This document shows positions 8,979 to 17,785 of a stretch of DNA of 64,000 nt, piece by piece. This DNA is from Bog-473 sp963782415 (GTDB taxonomy: Bacteria > Actinomycetota > Acidimicrobiia > Acidimicrobiales > RAAP-2): contig CAWAJT010000008.1 of the NCBI GenBank assembly GCA_963782415.1, positions 62,001 to 126,000 on the forward strand. The letters run 5' to 3'. The notes under the pieces are model-generated. The model saw only the letters and a list, made by a program, of their open reading frames with translations. It ran no database searches and was not told the origin of the DNA. The position numbers and the translations under genes are program-made. Within the stretch, counting starts at the first letter, position 1. Each line of letters begins with the position of its first letter.

Positions 8979-10220
8979 TCAGTGCTTCGTCGGCAGCGTG
9001 CCCGCCTTCACCAGCGGCGCACAGATGGTGGTGCCCCCGTGCAGGGCCACAAACTTGCCGTCCTTGATGCCCATCTCGAAGAAGCAGCTGTTGTTGGCGG
9101 GCTGACCCTTCACGAAATGCAGCGGAGGCGACAAGCCGCCGAGCGTCTCGCCTGCGGGCAGCCCGTAGAGGCCCTTGAGGATCTTCGCCGAGGTCAGTGA
9201 CGTGGTCGCCGAGGCGCCGGCGGCCTTGACCGCTGCCTGCATGAGCGCTCCGTCCGACCAGGACTGCAGCACGATCTCTCCGAAGTTGGGCCCGCTGGGC
9301 ACCGCCGGCGCGTACTTGTCGAGCGCTTTGTACATCGTCGAGGTCGCCGCGTTGTGCAAGAACCACAAGTTGTCCGACTGCGTGTCGATGTTGCCGTTGA
9401 AGGCCGGTATCTTGAGCCACGCCGCGGCGACCGTCCCGTCGCTCGAGAGCTGGCGCGGGGTGTACCCCTGCGCCGCGCAGTCCGTGACGACGTGCTCGAC
9501 CACCGAGGAGGCGTCGCCCACCGTCATGGCGGTGGCGCCGGACTGCTTGGCCGCCAGGCACTGGGCCGTGTAGTTCGGGGCGGCGAATCCGATGCTCGAC
9601 GTGTAGACGTACTTGATGCCGTAGTGCGCCGCCACCTTCTCCCCCTGGTGGATCGACTCCGCGCAGATGGCGACCTCCACGCAGTAGACGGCGGCCATCT
9701 TCTTCACGCCGGCGTTCTTGGCCACGATGGCACCGACCGAGTTTGTGTAGTTGAAGGTGGCGCCGGCGGGGAAGAAGTCGGCGTTCTGGTAGCCCGAGTC
9801 GCTCTCCTGGCCGCCGAGCACCGGCACGTGGGCCGACGCCACGGTCGATGCGAACGACGGATCCTCGTCGCTGTTGTCGAAGATCGCGACAGCGTGATCC
9901 TGGTGGATGGCGGTCTGGGCGTTGGTCAGCGCCTTGGCCGCGCTGTACCCGTCGTCGAGGATCACCAGGTGCACGTGGTGTCCGGCCAGGCCACCGTGCG
10001 CGTTGACCCACGACGCCCACGCCTGCATGGTGTCGGAGGTCTGGCTAATCGATGAGGCCTCCGGCCCGGTGCAGCTGCACAAGTCGGCGATGGTCACCGT
10101 GCCGTTCGAGCCAGCGGCTCCCGCCGGCGCACTGGACAGCGCGGCGACGCTCAGGACACCTCCGGCGGCGAACGCAGCCATGGCCAGCGCCGCCCCTGTC
10201 TTCTTCACGCGTGCCAACAC
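8979..10220 (-). CDS. ABC transporter substrate-binding protein, branched-chain amino acid (Peripla_BP_6) type
   Basis: A 413-residue secreted binding protein. The N-terminus (LARVKKTGAALAMAAFAAGGVLSVAALSSAPAGA, cut here at two parts of under 20: basic start, then an Ala-rich core) is a signal peptide ending near APAGAAG. The mature part starts with VTIADLCSCTG and shows the type I periplasmic-binding fold, with features such as NAHGGLAGHHVHLVILDDG and the DHAVAIFDNSDED region. I chose GTG 10220 because GGGGGAG lies immediately upstream; an earlier ATG at 10280 would add a non-hydrophobic leader. It is divergent from the Liv permease/ATPase genes and most likely delivers the substrate to them. 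Confidence 0.85.
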   Translation of the reverse strand: MLARVKKTGAALAMAAFAAGGVLSVAALSSAPAGAAGSNGTVTIADLCSCTGPEASSISQTSDTMQAWASWVNAHGGLAGHHVHLVILDDGYSAAKALTNAQTAIHQDHAVAIFDNSDEDPSFASTVASAHVPVLGGQESDSGYQNADFFPAGATFNYTNSVGAIVAKNAGVKKMAAVYCVEVAICAESIHQGEKVAAHYGIKYVYTSSIGFAAPNYTAQCLAAKQSGATAMTVGDASSVVEHVVTDCAAQGYTPRQLSSDGTVAAAWLKIPAFNGNIDTQSDNLWFLHNAATSTMYKALDKYAPAVPSGPNFGEIVLQSWSDGALMQAAVKAAGASATTSLTSAKILKGLYGLPAGETLGGLSPPLHFVKGQPANNSCFFEMGIKDGKFVALHGGTTICAPLVKAGTLPTKH

Positions 10221-10469
10221 CAGCACTCCCCCCTGGCCGGCCCCCCGGCCCCACCCGACGGCGTCACCCGACGGCGTCACAGCGCGCCGTTCCTACCGTA
10301 CGACCACCCGCTCGGTCACCCGAACAAGCACACATCGATCGCTGTCGGGGACTATACCGACCCCTTAGTGTCGTGTCTCGGCACATCAACCTCGTCATGG
10401 AGGACGTCACGCATGGCCGTGGGGGCGCGGGCAGGGGTAGGGGTACCGGCAAGGCCGGCGAGCTGAACG
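10221..10469. promoter_or_regulatory. Divergent promoter region of Liv-type transporter genes
   Basis: This 249-bp gap must carry promoters for the binding-protein gene (minus) and the permease-ATPase gene (plus). I find no clear -35/-10 pair and no strong inverted repeat; the part before 10470 is a G-rich stretch with GGGGTA repeated. The ribosome binding site for 10470 is weak. Confidence 0.35.
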
Positions 10470-13307
10470 ATGTCGGACTTCTTGCCGTTCATCGTCATCG
10501 GCATCGCCACCGGCGCGGTGTACGGGCTCGCCGGCGTCGGCCTCGTGTTGGCCTACAAGACGTCGGGCATCTTCAACCTCGCCTATGGCGCCATTGCGGC
10601 GCTCACGGTCTTCGTCTTCTACTGGCTGCACGACGAGCACGGCTGGCCGTGGGGCCTGGCCGCCGCGGTGTGTGTCCTCGTCATCGGGCCGGCCGAGGGT
10701 CTGCTCATGGAGCTGCTGGGCCGGGCACTCGAACGGGTGGGTGCCACCTTGAAAGTGGTCGCCACCGTCGGTCTCCTGCTCATCGTCCTCGGCGTCGGCG
10801 AGCTCTGGTACGGGAACAACGAGGTCAACTTCCCGCCGTTCCTGCCCACGTCGACCGTGCCGATCCTCGGTGTGAACATCGGGTGGGACCAGATCACCGT
10901 CACGATCATTTCGCTCCTGGCGACGGCGGTCCTCTACTGGTTCTTCCGTTCCGTGCGCATGGGGTACGCCATGCGCGGCGTCGTCGACAACCCCGACCTC
11001 GTGTCGATGACGGGCGAGAACCCCATCCGCGTGAGGCGCTGGGCCTGGATCATCTCCATGACCTTCTGCTCCCTGGCCGGCCTCCTACTGGCGCCGGGCC
11101 TCAGCCTGAATGCCGTCATCATCTCGACCCTCGTCGTCTATGCCTTTGGGGCGGCGGCGATCGGCGGGTTCTCGAGCATGCCGCTCACGTTCCTCGGCGG
11201 GCTGCTGGTCGGCATCGCCGGGTCCCTGACGACGAAGTACTCGGGGTCGATCACCTGGCTGGCCGGCTTGCCGCCCGCCATTCCGTTCATCGTGCTCTTC
11301 GTGGCCCTGTGCGTCACGCCGAAGGCGAAGCTGGCCGAGCGCAGGGTGGTGACCACGCTCCCGGTCATGAAGTCGTGGTACGCGCCGTGGCGAGTACGGG
11401 GCGTCACGTTCGCCATCGGGTTCGTGGTCCTGTGCCTGATCCCGACCCTGGTGGGCGACCACCTGGCCATCTGGGCCAGCTTCCTGACCGACGCCATTCT
11501 GCTGCTGTCGCTCGGACTCCTGGTGCGCGTGTCGGGGCAGATATCGCTCTGCCACCTCGCGTTCGCCGCCGTCGGCGCCGCTTCGTTCGCGCACTTCACC
11601 GACAGCTTCCATCTCCCGTGGCTCCTGGCCCTGCTGTGCGCCATGCTCGTCGCCCTGCCCGTGGGCGCGATCGTGGCCATCCCGGCCATCCGGCTGTCGG
11701 GTCTGTTCCTCGCCCTGGCAACGCTGGGGTTCGGGATCTTGCTCCAGTACCTCTTCTACTCGACGAACCTCATGTTCGGACTGACGACGTCGGGGATCCC
11801 GGCCCCCCGGCCGGGCGTCAGCGTCTTCGGCCTGTCGCTCGGCTCGGACAAGGGCTTCTACTACGTGCTGCTGGCGGCGGCGGTCCTGAGCACCGCGGTG
11901 ATCATGGTGATCCAGCGCAGCCGGATGGGTCGCCTGCTGGGGGCGCTGGCCGACTCGCCGCTCGCGCTCGAGACACAGGGCGCCACGACCAATGTGATCA
12001 AGGTCCTCGTGTTCTGCATCTCGGCCGCGTTCGCCAGCCTTGCCGGCGCCCTCATCGCCGTCGAGTTCCACTACGCCGTCGGGGCCAACTACGACCCGTT
12101 CCTGTCGCTCGTTTACGTCGCGCTCGTCGTCATCGCCATCGGAGGGGAGCCGTGGTACGCGCTGCTCGCCGCGCTCGGCGTGTCGATCATTCCCGGCTAT
12201 TTCACCTCCAACAACGTCACCACGTACTTGCAGATCTTCTTCGGCATCACGGCGGCGGCCTACGCCGTCTTCCAGAGCAGGACGGCCACCGTGCCGCTCC
12301 ACCTCCGCCAGCTGCTCGACCGCGTCGGTGGTCGCCGGCCCGAGGAGACGGCGAGTGCGGAACAGGTGCGTCGCGCCGTCGTGGACGCCGCCGCGGCCGA
12401 GGAGACCGCTGCTCGCGTGGACAGCGCCGCAGCGAGGCCCGCCGCAAGCGCCGGCGACGAGCCGGCCGCAGAGACGACCGGACTGCAGGTCCGGCGGCTC
12501 TCCGTCCGTTTCGGGGGCGTCAGTGCCGTGCAGGACGTGAGCCTCACCGCGCCGATGGGATCCATCACGGGCCTCGTCGGGCCCAACGGCGCCGGGAAGA
12601 CGACGACGTTCAACGCGTGCTCCGGGCTGGTGAAGCCGGACGACGGCGAGGTCGTCCTGCACGGCCGGGACGTCACATCGGTGGGTCCGTCCGGACGGTC
12701 CCGGCTGGGCCTCGGCCGGTCCTTCCAGCGGGTCGAGCTGTTCTCCTCGCTCACCGTGCGCGAGAACGTGGCGCTCGGCCGGGAGGCCTCGTTGGCGGGG
12801 GCGAACCCGGCCCGTCAGTTGGTGAGCACTGCCCCGCAGCGCGCCACGGTGCGGAGGGCGGTCGAGGACGCCATGGAGCTGACGGGGATCGGACCGCTGG
12901 CGGAGCTCCAGGCCGGCCTGCTGCCGACCGGCCAGCGCCGGATGGTCGAGCTGGCGCGCGTGCTGGCCGGTCCGTTCGACCTCCTGTTGCTGGACGAGCC
13001 GTCGTCGGGGCTCGACGCCGGCGAGACGAGGCGCTTCGGCGAGATCCTGACCGGCGCCGTCGCCGAGCGGAGCGTCGGGATCCTCCTGGTCGAGCACGAC
13101 ATGGCGCTGGTGCGCCAGGTCTGCCGGCACATCTACGTACTCGACTTCGGCCGGCTGGTCTTCGAAGGCACCGCGTCCGAGATGTTGGCGAGCCCCATCG
13201 TTCGCAACGCCTACCTCGGTTCGGAGGTCGGCCCGGTTGCGTCCGCCGCGGTGCGTGGGCCCGCTCCCCGGGCGGCGACCCCTCCTGCGGGAGCGTCCGG
13301 TGCTTGA
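10470..13307 (+). CDS. Fused Liv-type ABC transporter: permease-permease-ATPase (LivH-LivM-LivG) in one chain
   Basis: A single 945-residue frame carries three parts that are usually separate. Residues 1-290 are a LivH-type permease (FIVIGIATGAVYGLAGVGLV, FNLAYGAIAAL, several membrane helices). Residues 310-605 are a LivM-type permease (ISLCHLAFAAVGAASFA, LSGLFLALATLGFGILLQY, VVIAIGGEPWYALLAALG). After an Ala/Glu-rich linker (610-670) a LivG-type ATPase follows: Walker A GPNGAGKTT near 704, signature region LPTGQRRMVELARVL (LSGGQ replaced by LPTGQ, as in degenerate LivG signatures) and Walker B LLLLDEPSSGLD. It sits in the inner membrane with the ATPase in the cytoplasm. Its last 8 bases overlap the LivF gene. 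Confidence 0.88.
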   Translation: MSDFLPFIVIGIATGAVYGLAGVGLVLAYKTSGIFNLAYGAIAALTVFVFYWLHDEHGWPWGLAAAVCVLVIGPAEGLLMELLGRALERVGATLKVVATVGLLLIVLGVGELWYGNNEVNFPPFLPTSTVPILGVNIGWDQITVTIISLLATAVLYWFFRSVRMGYAMRGVVDNPDLVSMTGENPIRVRRWAWIISMTFCSLAGLLLAPGLSLNAVIISTLVVYAFGAAAIGGFSSMPLTFLGGLLVGIAGSLTTKYSGSITWLAGLPPAIPFIVLFVALCVTPKAKLAERRVVTTLPVMKSWYAPWRVRGVTFAIGFVVLCLIPTLVGDHLAIWASFLTDAILLLSLGLLVRVSGQISLCHLAFAAVGAASFAHFTDSFHLPWLLALLCAMLVALPVGAIVAIPAIRLSGLFLALATLGFGILLQYLFYSTNLMFGLTTSGIPAPRPGVSVFGLSLGSDKGFYYVLLAAAVLSTAVIMVIQRSRMGRLLGALADSPLALETQGATTNVIKVLVFCISAAFASLAGALIAVEFHYAVGANYDPFLSLVYVALVVIAIGGEPWYALLAALGVSIIPGYFTSNNVTTYLQIFFGITAAAYAVFQSRTATVPLHLRQLLDRVGGRRPEETASAEQVRRAVVDAAAAEETAARVDSAAARPAASAGDEPAAETTGLQVRRLSVRFGGVSAVQDVSLTAPMGSITGLVGPNGAGKTTTFNACSGLVKPDDGEVVLHGRDVTSVGPSGRSRLGLGRSFQRVELFSSLTVRENVALGREASLAGANPARQLVSTAPQRATVRRAVEDAMELTGIGPLAELQAGLLPTGQRRMVELARVLAGPFDLLLLDEPSSGLDAGETRRFGEILTGAVAERSVGILLVEHDMALVRQVCRHIYVLDFGRLVFEGTASEMLASPIVRNAYLGSEVGPVASAAVRGPAPRAATPPAGASGA

Positions 13308-14001
13308 GCTCGAGGCCGTCACGGCCGGCTACGGGGAGACGGTGGTGCTGCGCGACGTCTCGCTCTCGGTCCCCGACTCGGGCGTCGTGGCGCTCCTCGG
13401 CCCCAACGGTGCCGGTAAGACGACGACGCTGCGTGCCGCGTCCGGGCTCATCAAGCCGATGCGCGGCCGCGTCCTGCTCGACGGCGAGGACGTCACGGGA
13501 CGCAAGCCCTACGTCATGGCCCGGCGCGGCCTCTGTCACCTCCCCGAGGGGCACGGCATCTTCCCCTCGCTCACGGTGAAGGAGAACATCGTCTTGAACT
13601 CGCCCAAAGGCACGGAGAAGGAGAGCCTGGCCAAGGCGGGCGAGCAATTTCCGGTGCTGGCGGCCCGGCTCGGGCAGCAGGCCGGCAGCCTCAGTGGTGG
13701 CGAGCAGCAGATGCTGGCGCTGGTGCGGGCCTCGGTCACCGAGCCGCGCATCGTCGTGGTGGACGAGGCATCGCTCGGGCTCTCGCCACTGCTGGTGGAT
13801 CAGGTCTTCGAGGCGCTCAGGCAGATCGTGGCCGGGGGTACGGCGCTGCTGCTGGTGGAGCAGTACGTGACCCGTGCGCTGGAGCTGGCGGACACGGCCT
13901 ACATCATGAACCGCGGCCAGGTCGTCCACTCAGGTCCGGCCGCCGACCTCCAGGGGGAAGAGGTGTTCGAGCGGTATCTCGGCATCGAGGTCGGCCCGTA
14001 A
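13300..14001 (+). CDS. livF: ABC transporter ATP-binding protein, LivF type
   Basis: A 233-residue ATPase that pairs with the fused ATPase upstream. It has Walker A GPNGAGKTT, the canonical signature LSGGEQQMLALVRA, Walker B IVVVDEASLGLSP (LivF-type, Ala in place of Pro after the Glu) and H-loop replaced by LLLVEQYVTRAL, as usual in LivF. I chose GTG 13300 because GGGAG lies 7 bases upstream and the fold begins at LELEAVTAGYGETVVLRDVS. The start overlaps the end of the fused permease gene by 8 bases, which implies translational coupling. Confidence 0.9.
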   Translation: MLELEAVTAGYGETVVLRDVSLSVPDSGVVALLGPNGAGKTTTLRAASGLIKPMRGRVLLDGEDVTGRKPYVMARRGLCHLPEGHGIFPSLTVKENIVLNSPKGTEKESLAKAGEQFPVLAARLGQQAGSLSGGEQQMLALVRASVTEPRIVVVDEASLGLSPLLVDQVFEALRQIVAGGTALLLVEQYVTRALELADTAYIMNRGQVVHSGPAADLQGEEVFERYLGIEVGP

Positions 14002-14128
14002 ACGGTTCTGACGGGCCGCCGCGCCCGTCGGGCGAGGACCGATTCAGGCGGGGGTCGACCATCGCCGCGTTCGAGGAGGCCCAACGGAGAACGCCGAGCT
14101 TGGCGGGTTTTCGCTGAGGCTGAAGGGT

Positions 14129-14509
14129 TCAGTCGGTGCCGAGCACCTCGGCGGCCACCCGCATGGCCGACCCCGCCGCGGGGACGCCGGCGTAGATCGA
14201 CGTGTGCATGAGGACCTCGACGATCTCCTCGCGTGAGATCCCCACGTTCAGCGCGCCGGCGATGTGCGACCGCAGCTCCTCGGGCTGACCCAGCGCGGCC
14301 AGGAGGGCGACGGTGATCATGGAGCGGTCCCGCACCGGCAGGCCCGGGCGCGACCAGATGTCGCCGAACGCGCTCTGCTGCACGTGGTCGAAGTAGTCCG
14401 GTGCCAGCTTGGCGGCTGGGAACTGGCCGCCCGGTCCCTTGAGGATGGCGGGCCAGAGTCGACCCTGTATTTCGCGGCCGGTGGCCCGGCGCTCGTCGCT
14501 CGTCGTCAT
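14129..14509 (-). CDS. Carboxymuconolactone decarboxylase family protein
   Basis: A 126-residue all-helical CMD-family protein, with blocks DIWSRPGLPVRDRSMITVALL, LRSHIAGALNVGISREEIVEVL and TSIYAGVPAAGSAMRVA. These match 4-carboxymuconolactone decarboxylase more closely than AhpD, because the AhpD CxxC pair is missing. The start ATG 14509 has AAGGAG about 10 bases upstream; the longer frame to 14623 has no similarity. It could act in the beta-ketoadipate branch of aromatic breakdown, but no other genes of that path are nearby, so the role is open. Confidence 0.85.
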   Translation of the reverse strand: MTTSDERRATGREIQGRLWPAILKGPGGQFPAAKLAPDYFDHVQQSAFGDIWSRPGLPVRDRSMITVALLAALGQPEELRSHIAGALNVGISREEIVEVLMHTSIYAGVPAAGSAMRVAAEVLGTD

Positions 14510-14716
14510 GTTCCGACTCCTTCCCACTCCAATGGTTGACTGCTGCCGTGCTCCGCCGCCACCGTGCGCCGGCGTCACTTTGGCGTCGTCGAACCTTGAT
14601 CCGTTGACTGCCCGGCCGTGCATCGCTATTGTGCCCGAACTTGGTTGGGGGCGGGTCCGAGGCTTGCGGCTACGACAAGCTGGAAATCAATTCATGGTCC
14701 AATCAAGGGGGTCGTT

Positions 14717-16594
14717 GTGCTGACGTCACGTCGCTCGCTCGCAGGTCTCGCGCATCCTGCACGGACTCGAGCGCCCATGCTGTTGTTCGGCGGTCTCAGC
14801 CTCATCACGTTGATCGGCTCTGTCGCACTGGGCGGCGGCGCCGCCGCAGAAGCGGCCGGAGCCGCCCCCGACCAGATGGCAGCCCACGTCACCTTTACGC
14901 CCGGTGCGTCTCCGGCCTACGCAGCTGACGCGGCGGACCCGAACGTCGTGTACTCCGGTGGGACGTACTACGCCTTCACCACGGGAACCCCAGCCGGCAA
15001 CTTCATCCAAGCCCTGACCGACACCTCCGGCAGTCCCGCTTCGGGCTGGCAGCCCTATGCCGGTGGGTCGGGATCGAGTGCACTGCCCAACCCGCCGTCC
15101 TGGGAAACGCACAACACGCAGACCTCCCCCGGCGTCTTCAACTACGGGGGGCACTGGGTCATGTTCTACGACGCCTCGCAGTATCCCCATCCGAACGACT
15201 CGGGGTACAGCTGCATTTCCGTGGCCACGGCGGCGACGCTCAGTCCCCCCGTCTTCTCGGACTCTTCGACCCAAGGCCTGGAGTGCGGCACGCCCGGTGT
15301 CGGGGTGCTCGACCCGAGCCCGTTCGTCGACCCCGCCACGGGCATCGCCTACCTCCTCTGGAAATCCAATGACGGTGGGGGCTCGGCGGCGCCCTCGCAG
15401 ATCTGGTCGGCGCGCCTGAGCGCCGACGGCACCAGCATCGTCGGCACCCCGACCGTCCTGCTGACCGTCGACCAGCCGTTGCTGCCGTGGGAGACGACCA
15501 CGGACGACCCGCAGATGGTCTTCGCCGCCGGTCAGTACCACTTGTTGTTCTCCGGCGGCGACTTCACCAATTCGAGCTACAACGAGGCGCTCACCACGTG
15601 CTCGGGGCCACTTGGCCCGTGCAGCCAACCGACGGCTCCCTTCCTCACCACGTACGGCACCGCCTACGGACCCGGTGGTGGTGCACTCTTCCAAGACGCC
15701 CAGGGGAACTGGTGGCTCGGCTACGCCGCCTGGTCGCTGCCGTGCACCTCCTACAGCTGTGGCGCCCTCAGGGAGCTGTACACCGCACCCATCGATCTGA
15801 GCAACGGTCTGTCCGTGCCCTGCAACCCGCCCAGCGGCGCGCCGACGGGCTATCGCTTCACAGCCAGCGACGGCGGCATCTTCACCTACGGCAATCAACC
15901 ATTCTGCGGTTCGACGGGCGCCATCCACATCAACCAGCCGGTCGTCGGGATCGCCAACACGGCCGACGACGGCGGCTACTGGACGGTCGCTCGGGACGGC
16001 GGCATCTTCTCGTTCGGTGATGCGCAGTTCTACGGCTCGGCGGGTTCCATCCACTTGAACCAGCCGATCGTGGGCATGGCCGCCACGCCGAACAGCGGTG
16101 GGTACTGGCTGGTGGCGTCCGACGGCGGCATCTTCTCCTACGGCAACGCAACGTTCTACGGCTCCACTGGGTCGATCCACCTCAACCGGCCCATCGTGGG
16201 CATGGCATCGACACCCGACGGCGGCGGGTACTGGCTGGTGGCCTCCGACGGCGGGATCTTCTCCTACGGCGATGCCACGTTCTACGGTTCGACCGGTTCG
16301 ATCCGGCTCAATCAGCCGATCGTCGGCATGGCCGCCACGCTGAGCGGGCACGGGTACTGGCTGGTGGCCTCGGACGGGGGCATTTTCAACTACGGCGATG
16401 CCACGTTCTACGGATCGTCCGGCTCGATCCGCCTCAACCGGCCGATCGTCGGCATGGCGGCGACCTCGAGCGGGCACGGGTACTGGCTGGTGGCCTCCGA
16501 CGGCGGCATCTTCAGCTACGGAGATGCCCAGTTCTACGGCTCGACGGGGTCCCTCCACCTCAATGCCCCGATCGTGGGTATGAGCGGGCCCTGA
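14717..16594 (+). CDS. Secreted beta-propeller (GH43-like) protein with C-terminal 42-residue repeats
   Basis: A 625-residue exported protein. The start GTG 14717 follows AAGGGGG and opens a long signal peptide (SRRSLAGLAHPARTRAP, then the core MLLFGGLSLITLIGSVAL). Residues about 60-370 resemble a five-bladed glycoside-hydrolase-43/32 propeller, with DPNVVYSGGTYYAF, LDPSPFVDPATGIAYLLWK and TDDPQMVFAAGQYHLLFSGG. The last 250 residues are six tandem 42-residue units built around GYWLVASDGGIFSYGDA and FYGSTGSIRLNQPIVGMA. Such tails are frequent on exported proteins of Acidimicrobiia; a carbohydrate or wall-binding role is a guess. The catalytic activity is unproven. Confidence 0.75.
   Translation: MLTSRRSLAGLAHPARTRAPMLLFGGLSLITLIGSVALGGGAAAEAAGAAPDQMAAHVTFTPGASPAYAADAADPNVVYSGGTYYAFTTGTPAGNFIQALTDTSGSPASGWQPYAGGSGSSALPNPPSWETHNTQTSPGVFNYGGHWVMFYDASQYPHPNDSGYSCISVATAATLSPPVFSDSSTQGLECGTPGVGVLDPSPFVDPATGIAYLLWKSNDGGGSAAPSQIWSARLSADGTSIVGTPTVLLTVDQPLLPWETTTDDPQMVFAAGQYHLLFSGGDFTNSSYNEALTTCSGPLGPCSQPTAPFLTTYGTAYGPGGGALFQDAQGNWWLGYAAWSLPCTSYSCGALRELYTAPIDLSNGLSVPCNPPSGAPTGYRFTASDGGIFTYGNQPFCGSTGAIHINQPVVGIANTADDGGYWTVARDGGIFSFGDAQFYGSAGSIHLNQPIVGMAATPNSGGYWLVASDGGIFSYGNATFYGSTGSIHLNRPIVGMASTPDGGGYWLVASDGGIFSYGDATFYGSTGSIRLNQPIVGMAATLSGHGYWLVASDGGIFNYGDATFYGSSGSIRLNRPIVGMAATSSGHGYWLVASDGGIFSYGDAQFYGSTGSLHLNAPIVGMSGP
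15847..16594 (+). repeat. Six tandem 126-bp coding repeats (42 residues each)
   Basis: The repeats lie in the C-terminal part of the secreted propeller protein. The first (FTASDGGIFTYGNQPFCGS) is the most divergent; units 3-6 are nearly identical and share GYWLVASDGGIFSYGDA and PIVGMAAT. The last unit is cut short at VGMSGP. High DNA similarity between units makes copy-number change by recombination likely. Confidence 0.85.
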
Positions 16595-16609
16595 GCCGAG
16601 CGCCCATCG

Positions 16610-17785
16610 CTACGTCCCGACACCCTCCACTCCCAACAGGTTGACCGTGGCGATGCTGCCGCCGCCCACCAGGTGGGCCAGCGCCACCGTTGCCCCGTCG
16701 ACCTGGCGCCCCGTGGCCTGGCCGCGCAGCTGCAGCACGGCCTCATGCAGCATGGCGGTCCCGGTCGGGCCGCCCGGGTGCCCGCGGGCGAGCAGGCCGC
16801 CGTCGGTGTTGAACGGGATGCGCCCACCGGGTCCCGTCTCACCTTCGACGACGAGCTTCTCGCCCTCGCCCTCGGCACAGAACCCGAGCAGCTCGTAGTA
16901 CTCAAGCTCCTCGTTGACGAAGGCGTCGTGGCAGAAGGCGACGCTCACGTCGTCGGGTCCGAGCCCGGCCGCCTCGTAACATTGAAGAGCCGTGTCGCGC
17001 GTCATGGTGGCGGGGCCGACCACCGGACCGACGAAGGTGTGGCCCGGCGAGTAGGTCTCCGACATGAGGGCCGAGGCGAGGGCGCGCACGACGGGGCGGT
17101 CGGGCCGGCGGGCGCGCACGAGGTCCTCGCGGGCCACGATGATGCAGGCGGCGCCGTCGTCGGGCGGGCAGCACATCATGGTGGTGAGGGGCTCGGCCAC
17201 CAGGCGGGCGGCCAGCACCTCCTCGGCCGTCACCACGTGGTCGGACTGGCGGTGTGCCGTCGGGCAGGTGGCGCCGTAGTTCCAATTCTTCGCCGCGATG
17301 GTGGCGAAGTGCTCGGGCGTCGTGCCGCGGTCGTGCATGCGGCGCTGCGCCCACAGCGCGAAGTAGGCCGCGGGCAGGATCGGCGCGTCGATCTGGTCGC
17401 GTCCCGCCCCGCGTCCACCACCCCCGACCATGTCGGTGAACTTGTCGAAGCACAGGGCCATGGCCACGTCGGCCCGGCCCGAGCTGACGGCCCAGGCCGC
17501 CTCGCGGAACGCCACCAGCCCCGTGGCCGAGGCGTTCTCAATGTGCGTCACCGGGAGCCCCGTCAGCCCGAATTCCTTCATGGCCTTGATGCCGAGCATG
17601 GAGGCGGGCTGGATGTAGCCGACGAAGGCCTCGTCGATGTCGGCGAGGGTCATGCCCGCATCGTGCAGCGCGAGGAGCCCGGCGTCCCGGGCCAGGTGGG
17701 CACCGGGGATGTCCTTGAACATGCCGAAGCGCACCATGCCGATGCCGGCCACGGCGACGCCGTCGAACTTCATGCCGTGGCTCAT
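16610..17785 (-). CDS. Thiolase-like protein (SCP-x/Ltp2 type) lacking the nucleophilic cysteine
   Basis: A 391-residue thiolase-fold protein. At the position of the acylated cysteine (normally ENACASG) it has IENASATGLVAF, so serine replaces the cysteine. The C-terminal GHPGGPTGTAML motif and the FCHDAFVNEE histidine region are kept. Thiolase-like proteins without this cysteine that pair with a DUF35 protein include the steroid side-chain retro-aldolase Ltp2, so this may be a C-C lyase or carrier rather than a true thiolase. Its start overlaps the stop of the DUF35 gene by four bases (ATGA), meaning they are coupled and probably form one complex. Confidence 0.85.
   Translation of the reverse strand: MSHGMKFDGVAVAGIGMVRFGMFKDIPGAHLARDAGLLALHDAGMTLADIDEAFVGYIQPASMLGIKAMKEFGLTGLPVTHIENASATGLVAFREAAWAVSSGRADVAMALCFDKFTDMVGGGGRGAGRDQIDAPILPAAYFALWAQRRMHDRGTTPEHFATIAAKNWNYGATCPTAHRQSDHVVTAEEVLAARLVAEPLTTMMCCPPDDGAACIIVAREDLVRARRPDRPVVRALASALMSETYSPGHTFVGPVVGPATMTRDTALQCYEAAGLGPDDVSVAFCHDAFVNEELEYYELLGFCAEGEGEKLVVEGETGPGGRIPFNTDGGLLARGHPGGPTGTAMLHEAVLQLRGQATGRQVDGATVALAHLVGGGSIATVNLLGVEGVGT

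Noticed and set aside
11085..13322. Minus-strand open frame of 745 codons opposite the Liv permease
   Set aside because: Its composition is that of an antisense shadow (His/Asp/Arg/Gln-rich), with no domain; the plus-strand gene is clearly real.
10052..13579. Very long plus-strand open frame (over 1,100 codons) overlapping the Liv genes
   Set aside because: It is an Arg/Pro/Gly-rich shadow of the Liv transporter in a different frame, without any family motif; high GC makes such frames common.
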